The notes below the pieces were generated by a model. That model ran no database searches. It was not told where the DNA came from and was given only the letters and a program-made list of their open reading frames with translations. The translations under genes were made by a program, and so were the position numbers. Positions 8,572-18,339 of a DNA stretch of 64,000 bases are shown here, in pieces; the first letter of the stretch is position 1, and each line of letters begins with the position of its first letter. The DNA is taken from NCBI GenBank assembly GCA_013214355.1, contig JABSSL010000078.1, forward strand, positions 1 through 64,000, written 5' to 3'. The DNA comes from Saprospiraceae bacterium (GTDB taxonomy: Bacteria; Bacteroidota; Bacteroidia; Chitinophagales; Saprospiraceae).

Positions 8572-8782
8572 AACACAAAGGTATCGTTCCTTTCCTTGAC
8601 CGGGAAAGGATTTTGATCAACACCTGAGATTTTGAGTCCAACACCATCATTTTTCTATCAAGTGGTATTGAAGGGATAGAAATGAGGATGTATGCTCCTT
8701 TTCATTGGGTTGATCACAATAATTATAAGGCCTCGATCTGTGACTCTATGTTTGACTCGAATTCACCAAACAAGAGATCATT

Positions 8783-9787
8783 ATGAAAATTTTGCTGAAG
8801 GTTTTAAAGTGGATTGGTTTACTAATTGGATCCATATTGCTACTCATCATTTTTGCTGGATTAGTCTTCCGATTATTTGACACCAAACCACCTGCTCCCG
8901 GTGAATTAGTGGAGGTGGAAGATTTCAAACTCCACATCAATGCGGCTGGGAAAAAAAGCAACAAACCGACCCTAGTCATTGAAGGAGGCTTAGGTGTCCC
9001 GAGTGACCACTATCATTGGTTAAGTGAAACCTTGAAAGATAGCATGCGAGTAGTTCGCTATGACCGAGCCGGGATCGTATACAGCGAGGCCAGCAAGACC
9101 GCTCGCGATGCAGAGACCGTTGTCCGTGAGCTACATACCCTCCTGGAGAAGGCGGGAGAATCTCCGCCCTACATTTTAGCTGGACATTCGATGGGCGGTC
9201 TATTCATTCGCGTTTATGCCCAACTTTATCCAGATGAAGTAGCCGGCTTAGTCTTTTTAGATTCTAGTCACCCCGATTTCCGTGAAAGACTGAATTTTCC
9301 TCCGCCTCCTTCCAAAGAAGGCTTGCTGAAAACCCTAGCCGCGGTAGCCGACGTGGGTGTCTTGACCCTCTTTGATCACGTGTTCGGACCACTCCTGGCT
9401 GCTGAAGGTTTACCACAGGAAGTCAACGATCGCGCGCTGGGCTATACCTATAACGGGAAATACCTCCGAGCTGTCCTGAGAGAGGACCAGGTATCCGCTT
9501 CTGTATTTGAACGCGCCAAAACGGCCAAGGACTTTGGCGCCATGCCTATCCGAGTATTTGCAGCGAATGAAAGACAAATACAGGCCTACCAGCGATACGG
9601 GATCGACCCGGACTGGGCCACTGCGGAGACCATGAAAATGCAACAAGAATTGGCAGACCTCTCTACCGCCGGTAAGCTGATGACGATCAATGGCCATCAC
9701 AATAGCATTTACACCAAAAAGGAAAATGCAGCTATCATTTGTCAAGAAATCCTTCACCTGCTTGATGAAATCCAGACCAGACCTTAA
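8783..9787 (+). CDS. membrane-anchored alpha/beta hydrolase
   Basis: A 334-residue protein with an N-terminal transmembrane anchor (residues ~9-30) followed by an alpha/beta-hydrolase fold. It has an RYDRAG segment and the nucleophile elbow GHSMGG with Ser136. A late INGHHNS segment is likely to provide the catalytic histidine. The domain probably faces the periplasm. Nine bases separate it from the ABC ATPase gene, so the three genes 8783-14260 very likely form one operon. Substrate unknown; esterase or lactonase-like activity is a family-level guess. Confidence 0.8.
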   Translation: MKILLKVLKWIGLLIGSILLLIIFAGLVFRLFDTKPPAPGELVEVEDFKLHINAAGKKSNKPTLVIEGGLGVPSDHYHWLSETLKDSMRVVRYDRAGIVYSEASKTARDAETVVRELHTLLEKAGESPPYILAGHSMGGLFIRVYAQLYPDEVAGLVFLDSSHPDFRERLNFPPPPSKEGLLKTLAAVADVGVLTLFDHVFGPLLAAEGLPQEVNDRALGYTYNGKYLRAVLREDQVSASVFERAKTAKDFGAMPIRVFAANERQIQAYQRYGIDPDWATAETMKMQQELADLSTAGKLMTINGHHNSIYTKKENAAIICQEILHLLDEIQTRP

Positions 9788-9796
9788 GTAACTACC

Positions 9797-10675
9797 ATGA
9801 ATACACTTGTCCTAAAAAACATATCCAAGACCTACGCCAATGGGGTCAAGGCCTTGGACGGAATCAATTTGACCATAGCTAACGGCATGTTTGGCTTGTT
9901 GGGGGCGAACGGGGCTGGAAAGTCCTCCCTGATGCGCACCATTGCTGCCTTGCAGAAACCCTCCGAAGGCTCCGTGATTTTCAATGATGTGGATGTCGTT
10001 AAAACACCTCAGGCTGTCCGAATAGCCCTGGGCTTCTTGCCACAAGAATTCGGGGTATATCCCAAAATATCAGCCCAGGAACTCCTGAATTATCTCGCCG
10101 TTTTGAAAGGTATCAACAATAAAAAGGAGCGCAAAGAACAGGTAGCGACCTTATTGCAACAGACGAATCTCTATCAGCATCGCAAGAAGTCCGTCTATAC
10201 TTTTTCGGGTGGTATGAAACAACGGTTTGGCATTGCACAAGCGCTGTTAGGTAATCCCAAACTGATCATCGTTGATGAACCTACCGCCGGACTTGATCCG
10301 GAAGAAAGAAACCGCTTTCTCAATTTATTGAGCGAAATCGGCAAGCATATCATCGTCATTCTCTCTACCCATATAGTGGAAGATGTCCAGGAACTCTGCA
10401 AGCAAATGGCCATTCTTGCCAAGGGTAAGATCATCGCCTCCGGAAATCCGACAGCTCTCGTAAAGACCATTGCTGGCAAGGTGTGGAAAAAGCCCATCCC
10501 CAAAGCAGAGCTACCGGCTTATCAGGAAAAATATCGCGTCATATCTACGCATCTGGTCGGAGGAGACACCCTAATTAAAGTGCTTTCAGATAGTCAGCCT
10601 AGCCTGGATTTTGAAACCACTAAGGCTGGCCTAGAAGACTATTACTTCTCTCAGATGCATCTCCATTATTTATAG
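9797..10675 (+). CDS. ABC transporter ATP-binding protein (ABC-2 type partner)
   Basis: A 292-residue ATPase with Walker A GANGAGKSS (36-44), Q-loop LPQEFG, signature FSGGMKQR (about 136-143), Walker B IIVDEPT with Glu161, and the switch histidine in STHIVED. The C-terminal ~60 residues form the accessory region usual in ABC-2 exporters. The gene lies 15 bases before the permease/M1 fusion gene, the obvious partner. It supplies the ATP hydrolysis for that transporter at the inner membrane. Confidence 0.92.
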   Translation: MNTLVLKNISKTYANGVKALDGINLTIANGMFGLLGANGAGKSSLMRTIAALQKPSEGSVIFNDVDVVKTPQAVRIALGFLPQEFGVYPKISAQELLNYLAVLKGINNKKERKEQVATLLQQTNLYQHRKKSVYTFSGGMKQRFGIAQALLGNPKLIIVDEPTAGLDPEERNRFLNLLSEIGKHIIVILSTHIVEDVQELCKQMAILAKGKIIASGNPTALVKTIAGKVWKKPIPKAELPAYQEKYRVISTHLVGGDTLIKVLSDSQPSLDFETTKAGLEDYYFSQMHLHYL

Positions 10676-10690
10676 AACTGATTAACAGCT

Positions 10691-13600
10691 ATGTTACCAC
10701 AACTCTTGCGTTTTGAAGTGCTTTATCAATCCAAACAGCGTGCCCTTCCCATTGCGGGTCTAGTATTTTTCTGCCTAGGGTATTTTCTAGGGAAATCGGG
10801 CAATGCGCCTGCCTTGGTCGACTTTAATGCTCCCTTTCAGGTCAGTTACTTCACGGGGAATATGTCACTGATGAGTGTCTTCATTATTATGTTTTTTGCG
10901 GTAAGCGGTGTGATACGCGATAGTAAAGATCGAATGGAGGCCCTCATTTACAGTACGGCCGTAAAGAAGGCAGATTTCTTTTGGAGTAGGTTTATCGGGG
11001 TGTTCCTATTCAGTGTTTTCGCCTTCAGTCTATTTCTTCCCGGCTTCCTGATGGGGGTGTCATTGTCCGGTTTAGACGCTGCGCGGATTGCTCCCTTTCA
11101 ATGGCAAACTTATCTCTGGCCCTTCTTAGTGATTATGGTGCCGAATATCTTTATCTGTACGTCCGTACTTTTTTCGGTGAGTCTCTTATCCAAGCGTAAT
11201 GTGGCAACTTATGCCGCGGCCATTCTCATGTATCTTTTGTATTTCATTATCGGGATTTACTCCAATTCCCCGATGTTTGCTTCCTCCATACCCGCCTCCG
11301 CTGAACAAATGACAAGAGCCGCATTGGCAGATCCCTTTGCCATTTCCACCTTTTTCGAACATACGCAGTTTTGGACACCCTTTGATAAGAGCAATCTTCC
11401 GATGTCCTTCTCTGGGAATTACATTTGGAATCGCCTTCTCTGGATTGGCTTTTCTTTTGTCTTGTTGGGATTTACCTATCGTCTTTTCTCGTTTAGAAAA
11501 ACTGGACAACAAAGGAGACAAAAGCCAAGCCTGCAGCTTGCCCAAATTTCGACCCAGCTTTATCGATCCACCAAAGTTCTAATTAATAGGAGAACCCAGT
11601 GGCGCGCCTTTGGGCATTCCGTGAAAATGGACATCTTCGAAATCATTCAAAGTCTCCCCTTCCTTGCTGTCTTATTCACTCTCTTTGCAGCCCTAGCATT
11701 TGAGCTATATCTCAAATTCTTTGCAGGAGGGTTCCCTGCTGAAAGTTGGCATCCCTTTACCCATTTAGTAATTGAATCAGTCATTGAAATTATCCCGATC
11801 CTTAGCAAGATCTTAATTGTATTCTACAGCGGCGAACTCATCTGGAAGGCACAAGACCGTAAGTTTGATGGGATCCTCAACGCCACTCCTACGCTCAACT
11901 GGGTGTTCTTTCTCTCCAAAATGGTAACACTCACCCTGCTCCCGATGCTCCTCATTACCACCCTTACGGTGGTTTGTATCGCTTTTCAGTTGGTTAATGG
12001 TTTTATGGTGATTGACCTTAAACAATATTTATTGCTTTTCTACCACTATGGAATTTCCATCGTGACTTGGTCTTCGCTTGCCATATTTGTACAAAGCCTC
12101 GCCAAGCACAAATATCTAGGCATGGGCCTTACTGGCTTTGTACTCCTGGCCTTAACCACTCCCCTCTCCTATCATCTAGGCCTTGAACATCCGATGCTAC
12201 GAATTGGAGTAATGCCTTCCATCACCTATTCGAATATGGCAGGCTACGGCATACAAGTTAGCGCCTTTACTACCTATGCCTGCTACTGGGTGGCATTGGG
12301 CATCATTCTGGCTTTGTTTTCCCTAAAATATTGGAATCGACAGCTAATAGAAGCTCGTCGTGACTGGGCAAGGATTTGGGAGGGTCAATGGAAGCGCTCC
12401 GAACTGCTGGCTTTAAGTCTATCCCTTATGGGTTTTATGGCAGCAGGTATTGTTCTCTACCATAAACTAAGCACAGATGGGCAGCACGAGAGTAGGGCCG
12501 CACAGATAGAGTATAGGGAACAGTATGAACGAAAATTTAAGCAGTATGAAGTTCTTCCCAAGCTTACCACAGGTGCAATCCAAACGGAGATTGATATTTA
12601 TCCAGAGGATCAACGGTATTCAATAGCAGCTGAATATCAGTTGGTTAATCGGAATGGCATTCCTGTTCAACAGCTATTCCTAAGTACTACCAAAAAACTC
12701 TCTGCCATACGTCTCGAAAATGCCAATTTAATCTCTGAAGACACCGTATTTGGAACCTACCTTTTTGAGTTTGAACAGCCCATTCAGCCTCAAGAAACAA
12801 CAAGCCTACGATATGAACTCACTCATCAATCTCTCCCATTTAAGCCGGATCACTCCATACTCAGAAATGGAGTTTACCTAAGGCATGAGTTTTTTGAACC
12901 CATACTGGCTTACGATAGAAGCCGCGAACTATCAGATCCGCTAGTCAGACGAAGTCGAGGTCTTCCAGACGGAAATGTAGAGCCCCAAGAAGGCCCTGAA
13001 AATTCTGTTGTCCCGATAGAAGACCAGGACATATCGTTCGAAACCATCATTTCTACCTCAGCTAATCAAGAAGCCCTTGCTCCTGGTGATCTAATCAAAA
13101 AATGGAGCAAGGATGGCAGAAACTTCTATAGGTATCAATACTCAGAAAGGAGCATAGCCGTGATCGCCTATTTATCGGCACAATATGAAGTCAAAAAGCA
13201 CACTTGTGATGGGGTTGAATTAAAATCGTATTACCACCCTGAACACGATATCAATCTTCCAACGATTGAAGCTACTGCATGTGCTACGCTATCTTATGGT
13301 CGAGAGAACTTCGGCCCATACCCTTTCCAACAGCTTCGAGTAGCCGAAATACCTTCCTATTTCCCAAGGGCAGGTGATGCACAGCCGGGTATAATAAGCC
13401 TGGTAGAAGATAAAGTGTACTTGATAGACATTGGCAAAAACAACAGCTTCAATCTGGCAGCCAAGCGTACCGCTGAACAGGTCGCTCACCAATGGTGGGG
13501 CATCTCCTTGACACCCAAAAACGCTCCTGGTGCAGGCTTTCTCACCTTCGGGTTGGCCAAATATACCGCAGCGGTGGTATTAGAAGAAATGTACGGCCAG

Positions 13601-14260
13601 GGGGCTCTTTGGGAAATCAACAAGACCGCCAATGAACAGTATTTCAGAGGCCGAGCATTTGCTTCAGCGAAAGAGCCACCGCTATATCGTGAGCAGGGCA
13701 AACGCTATCTAATCAATGGGAAGAGTAGCCTGGTTTTATCGTCTCTTCGCGATTTAATCGGGGAAGAAAAATTCAATGCTGCCCTCCGAAAACTGTTGGA
13801 TAAATATGCTCCAAGCACCGCACATGAGGTACATATCTTGGACTTCATAGATGAGTTGTACGCAGTAAGCCCTCAAGAGCATCATACTTTGATCGACGAC
13901 TGGATGAAGCAAATCATTCGGTATGAACTTAGTGTGGATGACATCCAGTACAAGCGTTTAGATAATGGGCAATATGAAATTTCAGCAGCGATCTTCGCGA
14001 AAAGATTCAAAACCCTACCATCTGGGAGAGAAATCGCCATCGACATCAATGAACCGATTAAAATCGGATGCTTTAACAAGCATCCCAAAAGTATTGGGAA
14101 GACCGACAAAATCCCATATCTGGAAACCCATTGTATCCAAGATACTTTGACAACTATCAAGCTCACCCTAGATAGCTTACCTCGATACATTACCGTTGAT
14201 CCTTTCTTAACCCGACCAGATAGGAATTATGCTAATAACCTTAAGGAAATAGTGCAATAA
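10691..14260 (+). CDS. ABC-2 permease fused to a degenerate M1 peptidase domain
   Basis: A 1189-residue protein. Residues 1-600 contain about twelve transmembrane segments in two ABC-2-like halves (15-265 and 315-590). Residues ~610-1180 resemble an M1 (gluzincin) aminopeptidase, presumably in the periplasm. The zinc motif is broken: where M1 enzymes have HExxH this protein has E929-Q930-V-A-H933 followed by QWWG, and the downstream WLxEG glutamate is replaced (FLTFG, residues 950-954). The GAMEN-like exopeptidase loop is also altered (GDAQPGIISL). The peptidase domain is therefore probably a non-catalytic, perhaps substrate-binding, module. ABC-2/M1 fusions with intact sites exist in this phylum, so the loss is specific. 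Confidence 0.85.
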   Translation: MLPQLLRFEVLYQSKQRALPIAGLVFFCLGYFLGKSGNAPALVDFNAPFQVSYFTGNMSLMSVFIIMFFAVSGVIRDSKDRMEALIYSTAVKKADFFWSRFIGVFLFSVFAFSLFLPGFLMGVSLSGLDAARIAPFQWQTYLWPFLVIMVPNIFICTSVLFSVSLLSKRNVATYAAAILMYLLYFIIGIYSNSPMFASSIPASAEQMTRAALADPFAISTFFEHTQFWTPFDKSNLPMSFSGNYIWNRLLWIGFSFVLLGFTYRLFSFRKTGQQRRQKPSLQLAQISTQLYRSTKVLINRRTQWRAFGHSVKMDIFEIIQSLPFLAVLFTLFAALAFELYLKFFAGGFPAESWHPFTHLVIESVIEIIPILSKILIVFYSGELIWKAQDRKFDGILNATPTLNWVFFLSKMVTLTLLPMLLITTLTVVCIAFQLVNGFMVIDLKQYLLLFYHYGISIVTWSSLAIFVQSLAKHKYLGMGLTGFVLLALTTPLSYHLGLEHPMLRIGVMPSITYSNMAGYGIQVSAFTTYACYWVALGIILALFSLKYWNRQLIEARRDWARIWEGQWKRSELLALSLSLMGFMAAGIVLYHKLSTDGQHESRAAQIEYREQYERKFKQYEVLPKLTTGAIQTEIDIYPEDQRYSIAAEYQLVNRNGIPVQQLFLSTTKKLSAIRLENANLISEDTVFGTYLFEFEQPIQPQETTSLRYELTHQSLPFKPDHSILRNGVYLRHEFFEPILAYDRSRELSDPLVRRSRGLPDGNVEPQEGPENSVVPIEDQDISFETIISTSANQEALAPGDLIKKWSKDGRNFYRYQYSERSIAVIAYLSAQYEVKKHTCDGVELKSYYHPEHDINLPTIEATACATLSYGRENFGPYPFQQLRVAEIPSYFPRAGDAQPGIISLVEDKVYLIDIGKNNSFNLAAKRTAEQVAHQWWGISLTPKNAPGAGFLTFGLAKYTAAVVLEEMYGQGALWEINKTANEQYFRGRAFASAKEPPLYREQGKRYLINGKSSLVLSSLRDLIGEEKFNAALRKLLDKYAPSTAHEVHILDFIDELYAVSPQEHHTLIDDWMKQIIRYELSVDDIQYKRLDNGQYEISAAIFAKRFKTLPSGREIAIDINEPIKIGCFNKHPKSIGKTDKIPYLETHCIQDTLTTIKLTLDSLPRYITVDPFLTRPDRNYANNLKEIVQ

Positions 14261-14464
14261 AAGGAGCTATGTAGCCCTTAGCTGACGTGGTAATCCAGAA
14301 CATTTTCGGCCCCGTAGCAGTCTTATTGATAGGACATGTCTCTTTCCTATCGAAGTAGGTGCAGGGAATCAACAGCCTACTTTTCAGCTGTTGACGGGTA
14401 GCGTTTGAGCTTGGAAATGGATAGACTAGAAGATCAATCATTTCTCATATAAAGCCCTTACTAC

Positions 14465-15052
14465 ATGAAGCTAAATCTTAAACTAAAACTCCTTTCACTT
14501 CTCGTCTTACCTCTTTTCATCTTGAGCTGCGAAAAAGATGATATCCAAGATGGTTCGGCTAATGAACTCCTATCGAATGGCGACCTTGAAATTGGTTCTG
14601 GAACGCCGAATGGCTGGTTTAGTAATGCGCCTTGTCCCGACACCGAACTTAGTTGGACGGAGGAAGAGGCTTTTTCTCCCAGAAAGTCGCTAAAAATCTC
14701 AAATCCCACGCTGGAAAGCACCTGTTTTTCATTTTGGGGTCAATCATTTAGTACAGATATTCCTATTGGGAAATCGCTCAGTCTAAGTGTTCAAATCAAA
14801 GGGCAATTAGAAGGAGAGGGTGTGAGCATCGTTATTCGAGGAGATGATTCACCACTGGCCGATGGTAGTGGAGAGCAATTTGTTACCACCCAAGGCAACT
14901 CCCCGATCAGTGGCACCTTCAATTGGACGGAATTCAGTATTGGCCTGGGAACGGTGGAACCGAATATTCAGAGTATCACCGTTTTTCTGGTATACCTTCC
15001 CAATACCACTGGTACGGTCTATTTTGACGATGTCTCATTGGTCTTTGAATAA
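14465..15052 (+). CDS. lipoprotein with a carbohydrate-binding-like beta-sandwich
   Basis: A 195-residue protein with a lipobox (LSC, about residue 22) after a hydrophobic signal. The mature part begins NLL/ELLSNGDLE and ends with TVYFDDVSLVFE. That opening and closing pattern is characteristic of CenC/CBM4_9-type jelly-roll modules, which start with an N-G-x-E strand and end with an FDDVSL strand. No catalytic domain is attached. It is probably surface- or periplasm-exposed. Binding specificity cannot be inferred. The 204 bases before it (14261-14464) show no obvious feature. Confidence 0.65.
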   Translation: MKLNLKLKLLSLLVLPLFILSCEKDDIQDGSANELLSNGDLEIGSGTPNGWFSNAPCPDTELSWTEEEAFSPRKSLKISNPTLESTCFSFWGQSFSTDIPIGKSLSLSVQIKGQLEGEGVSIVIRGDDSPLADGSGEQFVTTQGNSPISGTFNWTEFSIGLGTVEPNIQSITVFLVYLPNTTGTVYFDDVSLVFE

Positions 15053-15277
15053 GAGATCAAATCCGTGTTACTCTCCGGGTAACGGTCTGGCTAAACAGCG
15101 TAACCAGCTTTTGCTCGCTATGAATGTTTTAGCTTTTGTTAGCGGTTCGGGATTTATTCTTCTTTCACAATTACTTCTTTCATAAATTTCTTCTCTAAAA
15201 TTGACGATGGTAAATGGTAAAGAGGCCGCATATATTATTGTTGTTGGAAGTACCCATAGGATTTACATTTAGTTCAG

Positions 15278-16579
15278 TTACCTATTGTACGGAACAGGGC
15301 TTACCCACCTGAAACCTCGAGTCATCAGCATCATGCTATCTGTCTCAAATTCTTTTGTTTTTAGCCAAAGTGAATCTGCATTCAATGAGCCTTTCCAATG
15401 CAGATCACCATTTGGCATGGTTCGATAATTTAATCGAAGTTGTTGAGTTGAATCAGCCGCAAGATGTCCTGTTAGTTTTCTATCTATGGTATCGATTTTA
15501 ATTTGGTATTTTAATTTTTCGCCACTTACCTTATTAACCTTTAGAATATTTGAGTTATAGCCATTGGTTATTACCATTCTATGCCAATATTCAGTATAGT
15601 TGCTATCCAGAGTATCCGCATAATTAGAATTTCTATAATCATATACATCATACACACCTGTCATCGAATTAGGTTCAGTTGTAGTTTCGTTTTCTTGTAG
15701 GTAAGTTATCGCTACAGTTAATTGAGGATAAACAGCAAATCCAATCAAAGCAATTTTAATTATTACAGCTGCAAGTCTTAATTTTCTCTTTTCAAACAAT
15801 GGAGATTGTTCCATTGGGTTTGTGCTTTGGTTCAAGAAAAACAATTGAATGAGTGGACGGCTATAAATCGCTACTAATCCAATAGAAAATATTAAGTAAT
15901 GTGTGGAGGCTAATTTGACGGGCACATCGAAACAGTAGTTCATTAAAACCACATTCGTTAATACCCCAACAAGGATTAATGCACCTAATAAAGTAGTTCT
16001 TCTAAATAATAGAAATACTGCTCCTATAGCTTCAGCTACCCCACCAAAAATTTGATAAGTTGTACTATACCCCATAAAAGTCCACAGTAAACGCATAGGA
16101 GAGCTTTCGCCATACGTTTGTAGCAGTATCGATTGGGATGGCTCACTAAACTGGACTGGTACTATTTTGAACAAACCATAGGAGAGAATAATCAGGGCTA
16201 CATAATATCGAGTGTAAGTAATCAATAATTTTTTCAACCAAGGATAGCTTTTTCTTTTATAGTCAATACTTGACCAGATTATTGTTACCAAAATTGCAAG
16301 TAAAAACTTCGTTATCCAGATGAGCCAATAAATAAGGGTATCTCCACTACCTGTTTCTTGTGTAGGGATTGACTGATCAATCCCTAAAACATGACTTCCT
16401 ACCCAAATAGCCAAGTCTTGAAGCAAACTACCAATCGGATGAATTACCGCATGAGCTCCAGGTATAAAATAGAATGGGAAAGCAAAGCAATAAAGAAAAA
16501 TATAGGCAAATAAAAAGCGAAAAAGGATTCTTGTAGAAAGTGACCATTCTTGGTTTAGAGTTAAATTTTTAATCTCCAT
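15278..16579 (-). CDS. DoxX-like polytopic membrane protein
   Basis: A 433-residue protein with about eight hydrophobic segments over residues 18-290, then a 140-residue hydrophilic C-terminal domain that includes DVYDYRNSNYADT and repeated tryptophans. The membrane part contains an FGGVAEAIGAVFLLFRRTTLLGA-like region typical of DoxX/SURF4-related proteins annotated in Bacteroidota. The C-terminal part is likely periplasmic and of unknown role. The gene is isolated between convergent and co-directional neighbours. Family call is moderate; function unknown. Confidence 0.6.
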   Translation of the reverse strand: MEIKNLTLNQEWSLSTRILFRFLFAYIFLYCFAFPFYFIPGAHAVIHPIGSLLQDLAIWVGSHVLGIDQSIPTQETGSGDTLIYWLIWITKFLLAILVTIIWSSIDYKRKSYPWLKKLLITYTRYYVALIILSYGLFKIVPVQFSEPSQSILLQTYGESSPMRLLWTFMGYSTTYQIFGGVAEAIGAVFLLFRRTTLLGALILVGVLTNVVLMNYCFDVPVKLASTHYLIFSIGLVAIYSRPLIQLFFLNQSTNPMEQSPLFEKRKLRLAAVIIKIALIGFAVYPQLTVAITYLQENETTTEPNSMTGVYDVYDYRNSNYADTLDSNYTEYWHRMVITNGYNSNILKVNKVSGEKLKYQIKIDTIDRKLTGHLAADSTQQLRLNYRTMPNGDLHWKGSLNADSLWLKTKEFETDSMMLMTRGFRWVSPVPYNR

Positions 16580-16729
16580 TTTCTTTAACTAATTAGGTTG
16601 TGCTGTTACCAGCGTAAAGGTAGTTGAACCGCAATAATATTGCATCTAAATTAATTTTTCCTCTTATTTCCTGACCGCTAGCACGGGTTTACCTCGGTAA
16701 TATCTCGATCTTAGTGGGTCAAATTACCT

Positions 16730-17269
16730 TTACCTCTTCCGCAATCGTATCTGTATTTCCTTCGATAGATAGATGCGATGCTTTATGGAGCCTATGTAAT
16801 CAGAAAGGTCTACGATCGTTTCCTCCTTGGCTTCCGGGTCAGAGGCTTTGAAAGGTATCGGAATAGTACCTGCATCAGCTATACTTTCATTCAATAAGTA
16901 CAGCAGAGAAGCCAAATCATAATCAACATCCACCAACAGCTCTGAACCTTTCAAAACATTCCAGGCCGCCAGATCAAATTGTATATATCTAACACCCCCC
17001 GCTTTGGTAAGGATATCCCCGATGCGCAGGTTGGTATCGGCTTGATAATGGGTCAAAGAATCTACCACCTTCTGGATTTGCTGTAGCTGCATATTGAGGT
17101 TCTGAATATTCTTTGCGGTGCCCAACTCTACTTTTGTCAATAGCCCAGCTATCTTCTTTCTTTCTATTCGCTTTTCATTGATGTTATTAAAGTACAAGGC
17201 TAGAATTACCCCTAGAAAAACGGGGACTAATTCGAGGAGGATTTTCTTGAGTGATTTCATGTTTGGCAT
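16730..17269 (-). CDS. DUF6090-like single-pass membrane protein
   Basis: A 179-residue protein with an N-terminal transmembrane helix (LELVPVFLGVILALYF) followed by NNINEKRIERKK and a helical domain. The arrangement matches the DUF6090-type protein at 5032, but shorter. The start is uncertain: the ATG at 17269 has GAGGG eight bases upstream and is preferred. A longer version starting at 17305 is also open, and a third ATG lies at 17260. Function unknown. Confidence 0.6.
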   Translation of the reverse strand: MPNMKSLKKILLELVPVFLGVILALYFNNINEKRIERKKIAGLLTKVELGTAKNIQNLNMQLQQIQKVVDSLTHYQADTNLRIGDILTKAGGVRYIQFDLAAWNVLKGSELLVDVDYDLASLLYLLNESIADAGTIPIPFKASDPEAKEETIVDLSDYIGSIKHRIYLSKEIQIRLRKR

Positions 17270-17374
17270 ATGTTTATCCCTCAATATACTCCTCTCTTTT
17301 GACATTATATGGTGGCCTATCCGACCTCAAACAGCTATTTCCTTAGCCTAAGGATTTTTAGTTAGTGCCAGACC

Positions 17375-18283
17375 TTAATCTAAGCAGGCCGTTGTACAGA
17401 TCTGTGAAAAATCAAGTGGATTGGGCTCTAGTTTTTTCTCCGTAATCCAATGCAAAAACGCCTCAACTGCGGACTGCTCTAATCTTCCCCAAGTATCTTT
17501 GGTGCCGAAATGAGGGGCAGAGCGTTCTAATGCTCTTTCTAGATTTATCCCCTTATCATGGGGTGGGATATATTGGGCTAACAGTTTAGCAGCCGTTGCT
17601 GGCGATTCTTGACAATATAAAAATCCTTTTTTCGTAGCCTGAACAAAAGCACTGTATTGAGTCCTCTTCTCCGCTACTTTCGACTCACTAGCAGCTATCA
17701 CGGGTGAATAGGAATACGGAATATTATAGTCGCGCATCTTGAAGTATTGCAATTGATGAAGCGAGTACTCAACTTGCACCCCTTCCCAGTTTAAGAATAT
17801 CCAGGTCGCATCTGCTTCCCCTTTTAATAGCGTATTCCAAATTCCCAATTTATCAGGATAGACAATATTCAATTCCCCTTTGCCTCCATCATTCCTGATC
17901 ATCTCTTTTACAATCCCATCTTCGTACCTAGCTCGATAAGAACTGTAGGTCTTATGATCTAGGTCTTTTGGTGAATTAATACCTGAATCTCCCTTTACGA
18001 CAATAGCACTTAAATCTTCCTGCAGTATAGCGGCAATGGCAATTAGATCGAATGGGGTATCCTTGGTCCGATAGCTAATGATACTTTCCGTTGGGCACAA
18101 CGCAAAATCGACCAGCCCCAATTCTACCTTTTTAGCAGGAGTAACTCCATAATTATCCAAAGATGGATCTGCTATAAACACCTCTAGTCCCAACTCTTCA
18201 TAGAAGCCTTTCTCTTTGGCTACAAAGAATCCGATATGATTAATGTTAGGCGTCCAATCTAGTGCCAATTTTAATTTTTCCAT
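17375..18283 (-). CDS. ThiY/NMT1-like substrate-binding protein without signal peptide
   Basis: A 302-residue protein of the NMT1/THI5-like (SBP) fold. The N-terminus LALDWTPNINHIGFFVAKEKGFYEELG is the characteristic opening of ThiY pyrimidine-binding proteins, here beginning only four residues after the start Met. There is no signal peptide or lipobox, and no ABC permease or ATPase gene nearby. Family members bind thiamin-pyrimidine precursors, and the eukaryotic THI5 branch is cytosolic and catalytic. A cytosolic location is therefore indicated here. Whether it binds, senses or synthesises a pyrimidine is open. A C-terminal TTACLD contains one cysteine. Confidence 0.7.
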   Translation of the reverse strand: MEKLKLALDWTPNINHIGFFVAKEKGFYEELGLEVFIADPSLDNYGVTPAKKVELGLVDFALCPTESIISYRTKDTPFDLIAIAAILQEDLSAIVVKGDSGINSPKDLDHKTYSSYRARYEDGIVKEMIRNDGGKGELNIVYPDKLGIWNTLLKGEADATWIFLNWEGVQVEYSLHQLQYFKMRDYNIPYSYSPVIAASESKVAEKRTQYSAFVQATKKGFLYCQESPATAAKLLAQYIPPHDKGINLERALERSAPHFGTKDTWGRLEQSAVEAFLHWITEKKLEPNPLDFSQICTTACLD

Positions 18284-18339
18284 ACAAATTAAACTCAGGT
18301 TTACAGCTAGTTGTTCTTCTTATCTTGGTGTAAGCATGG

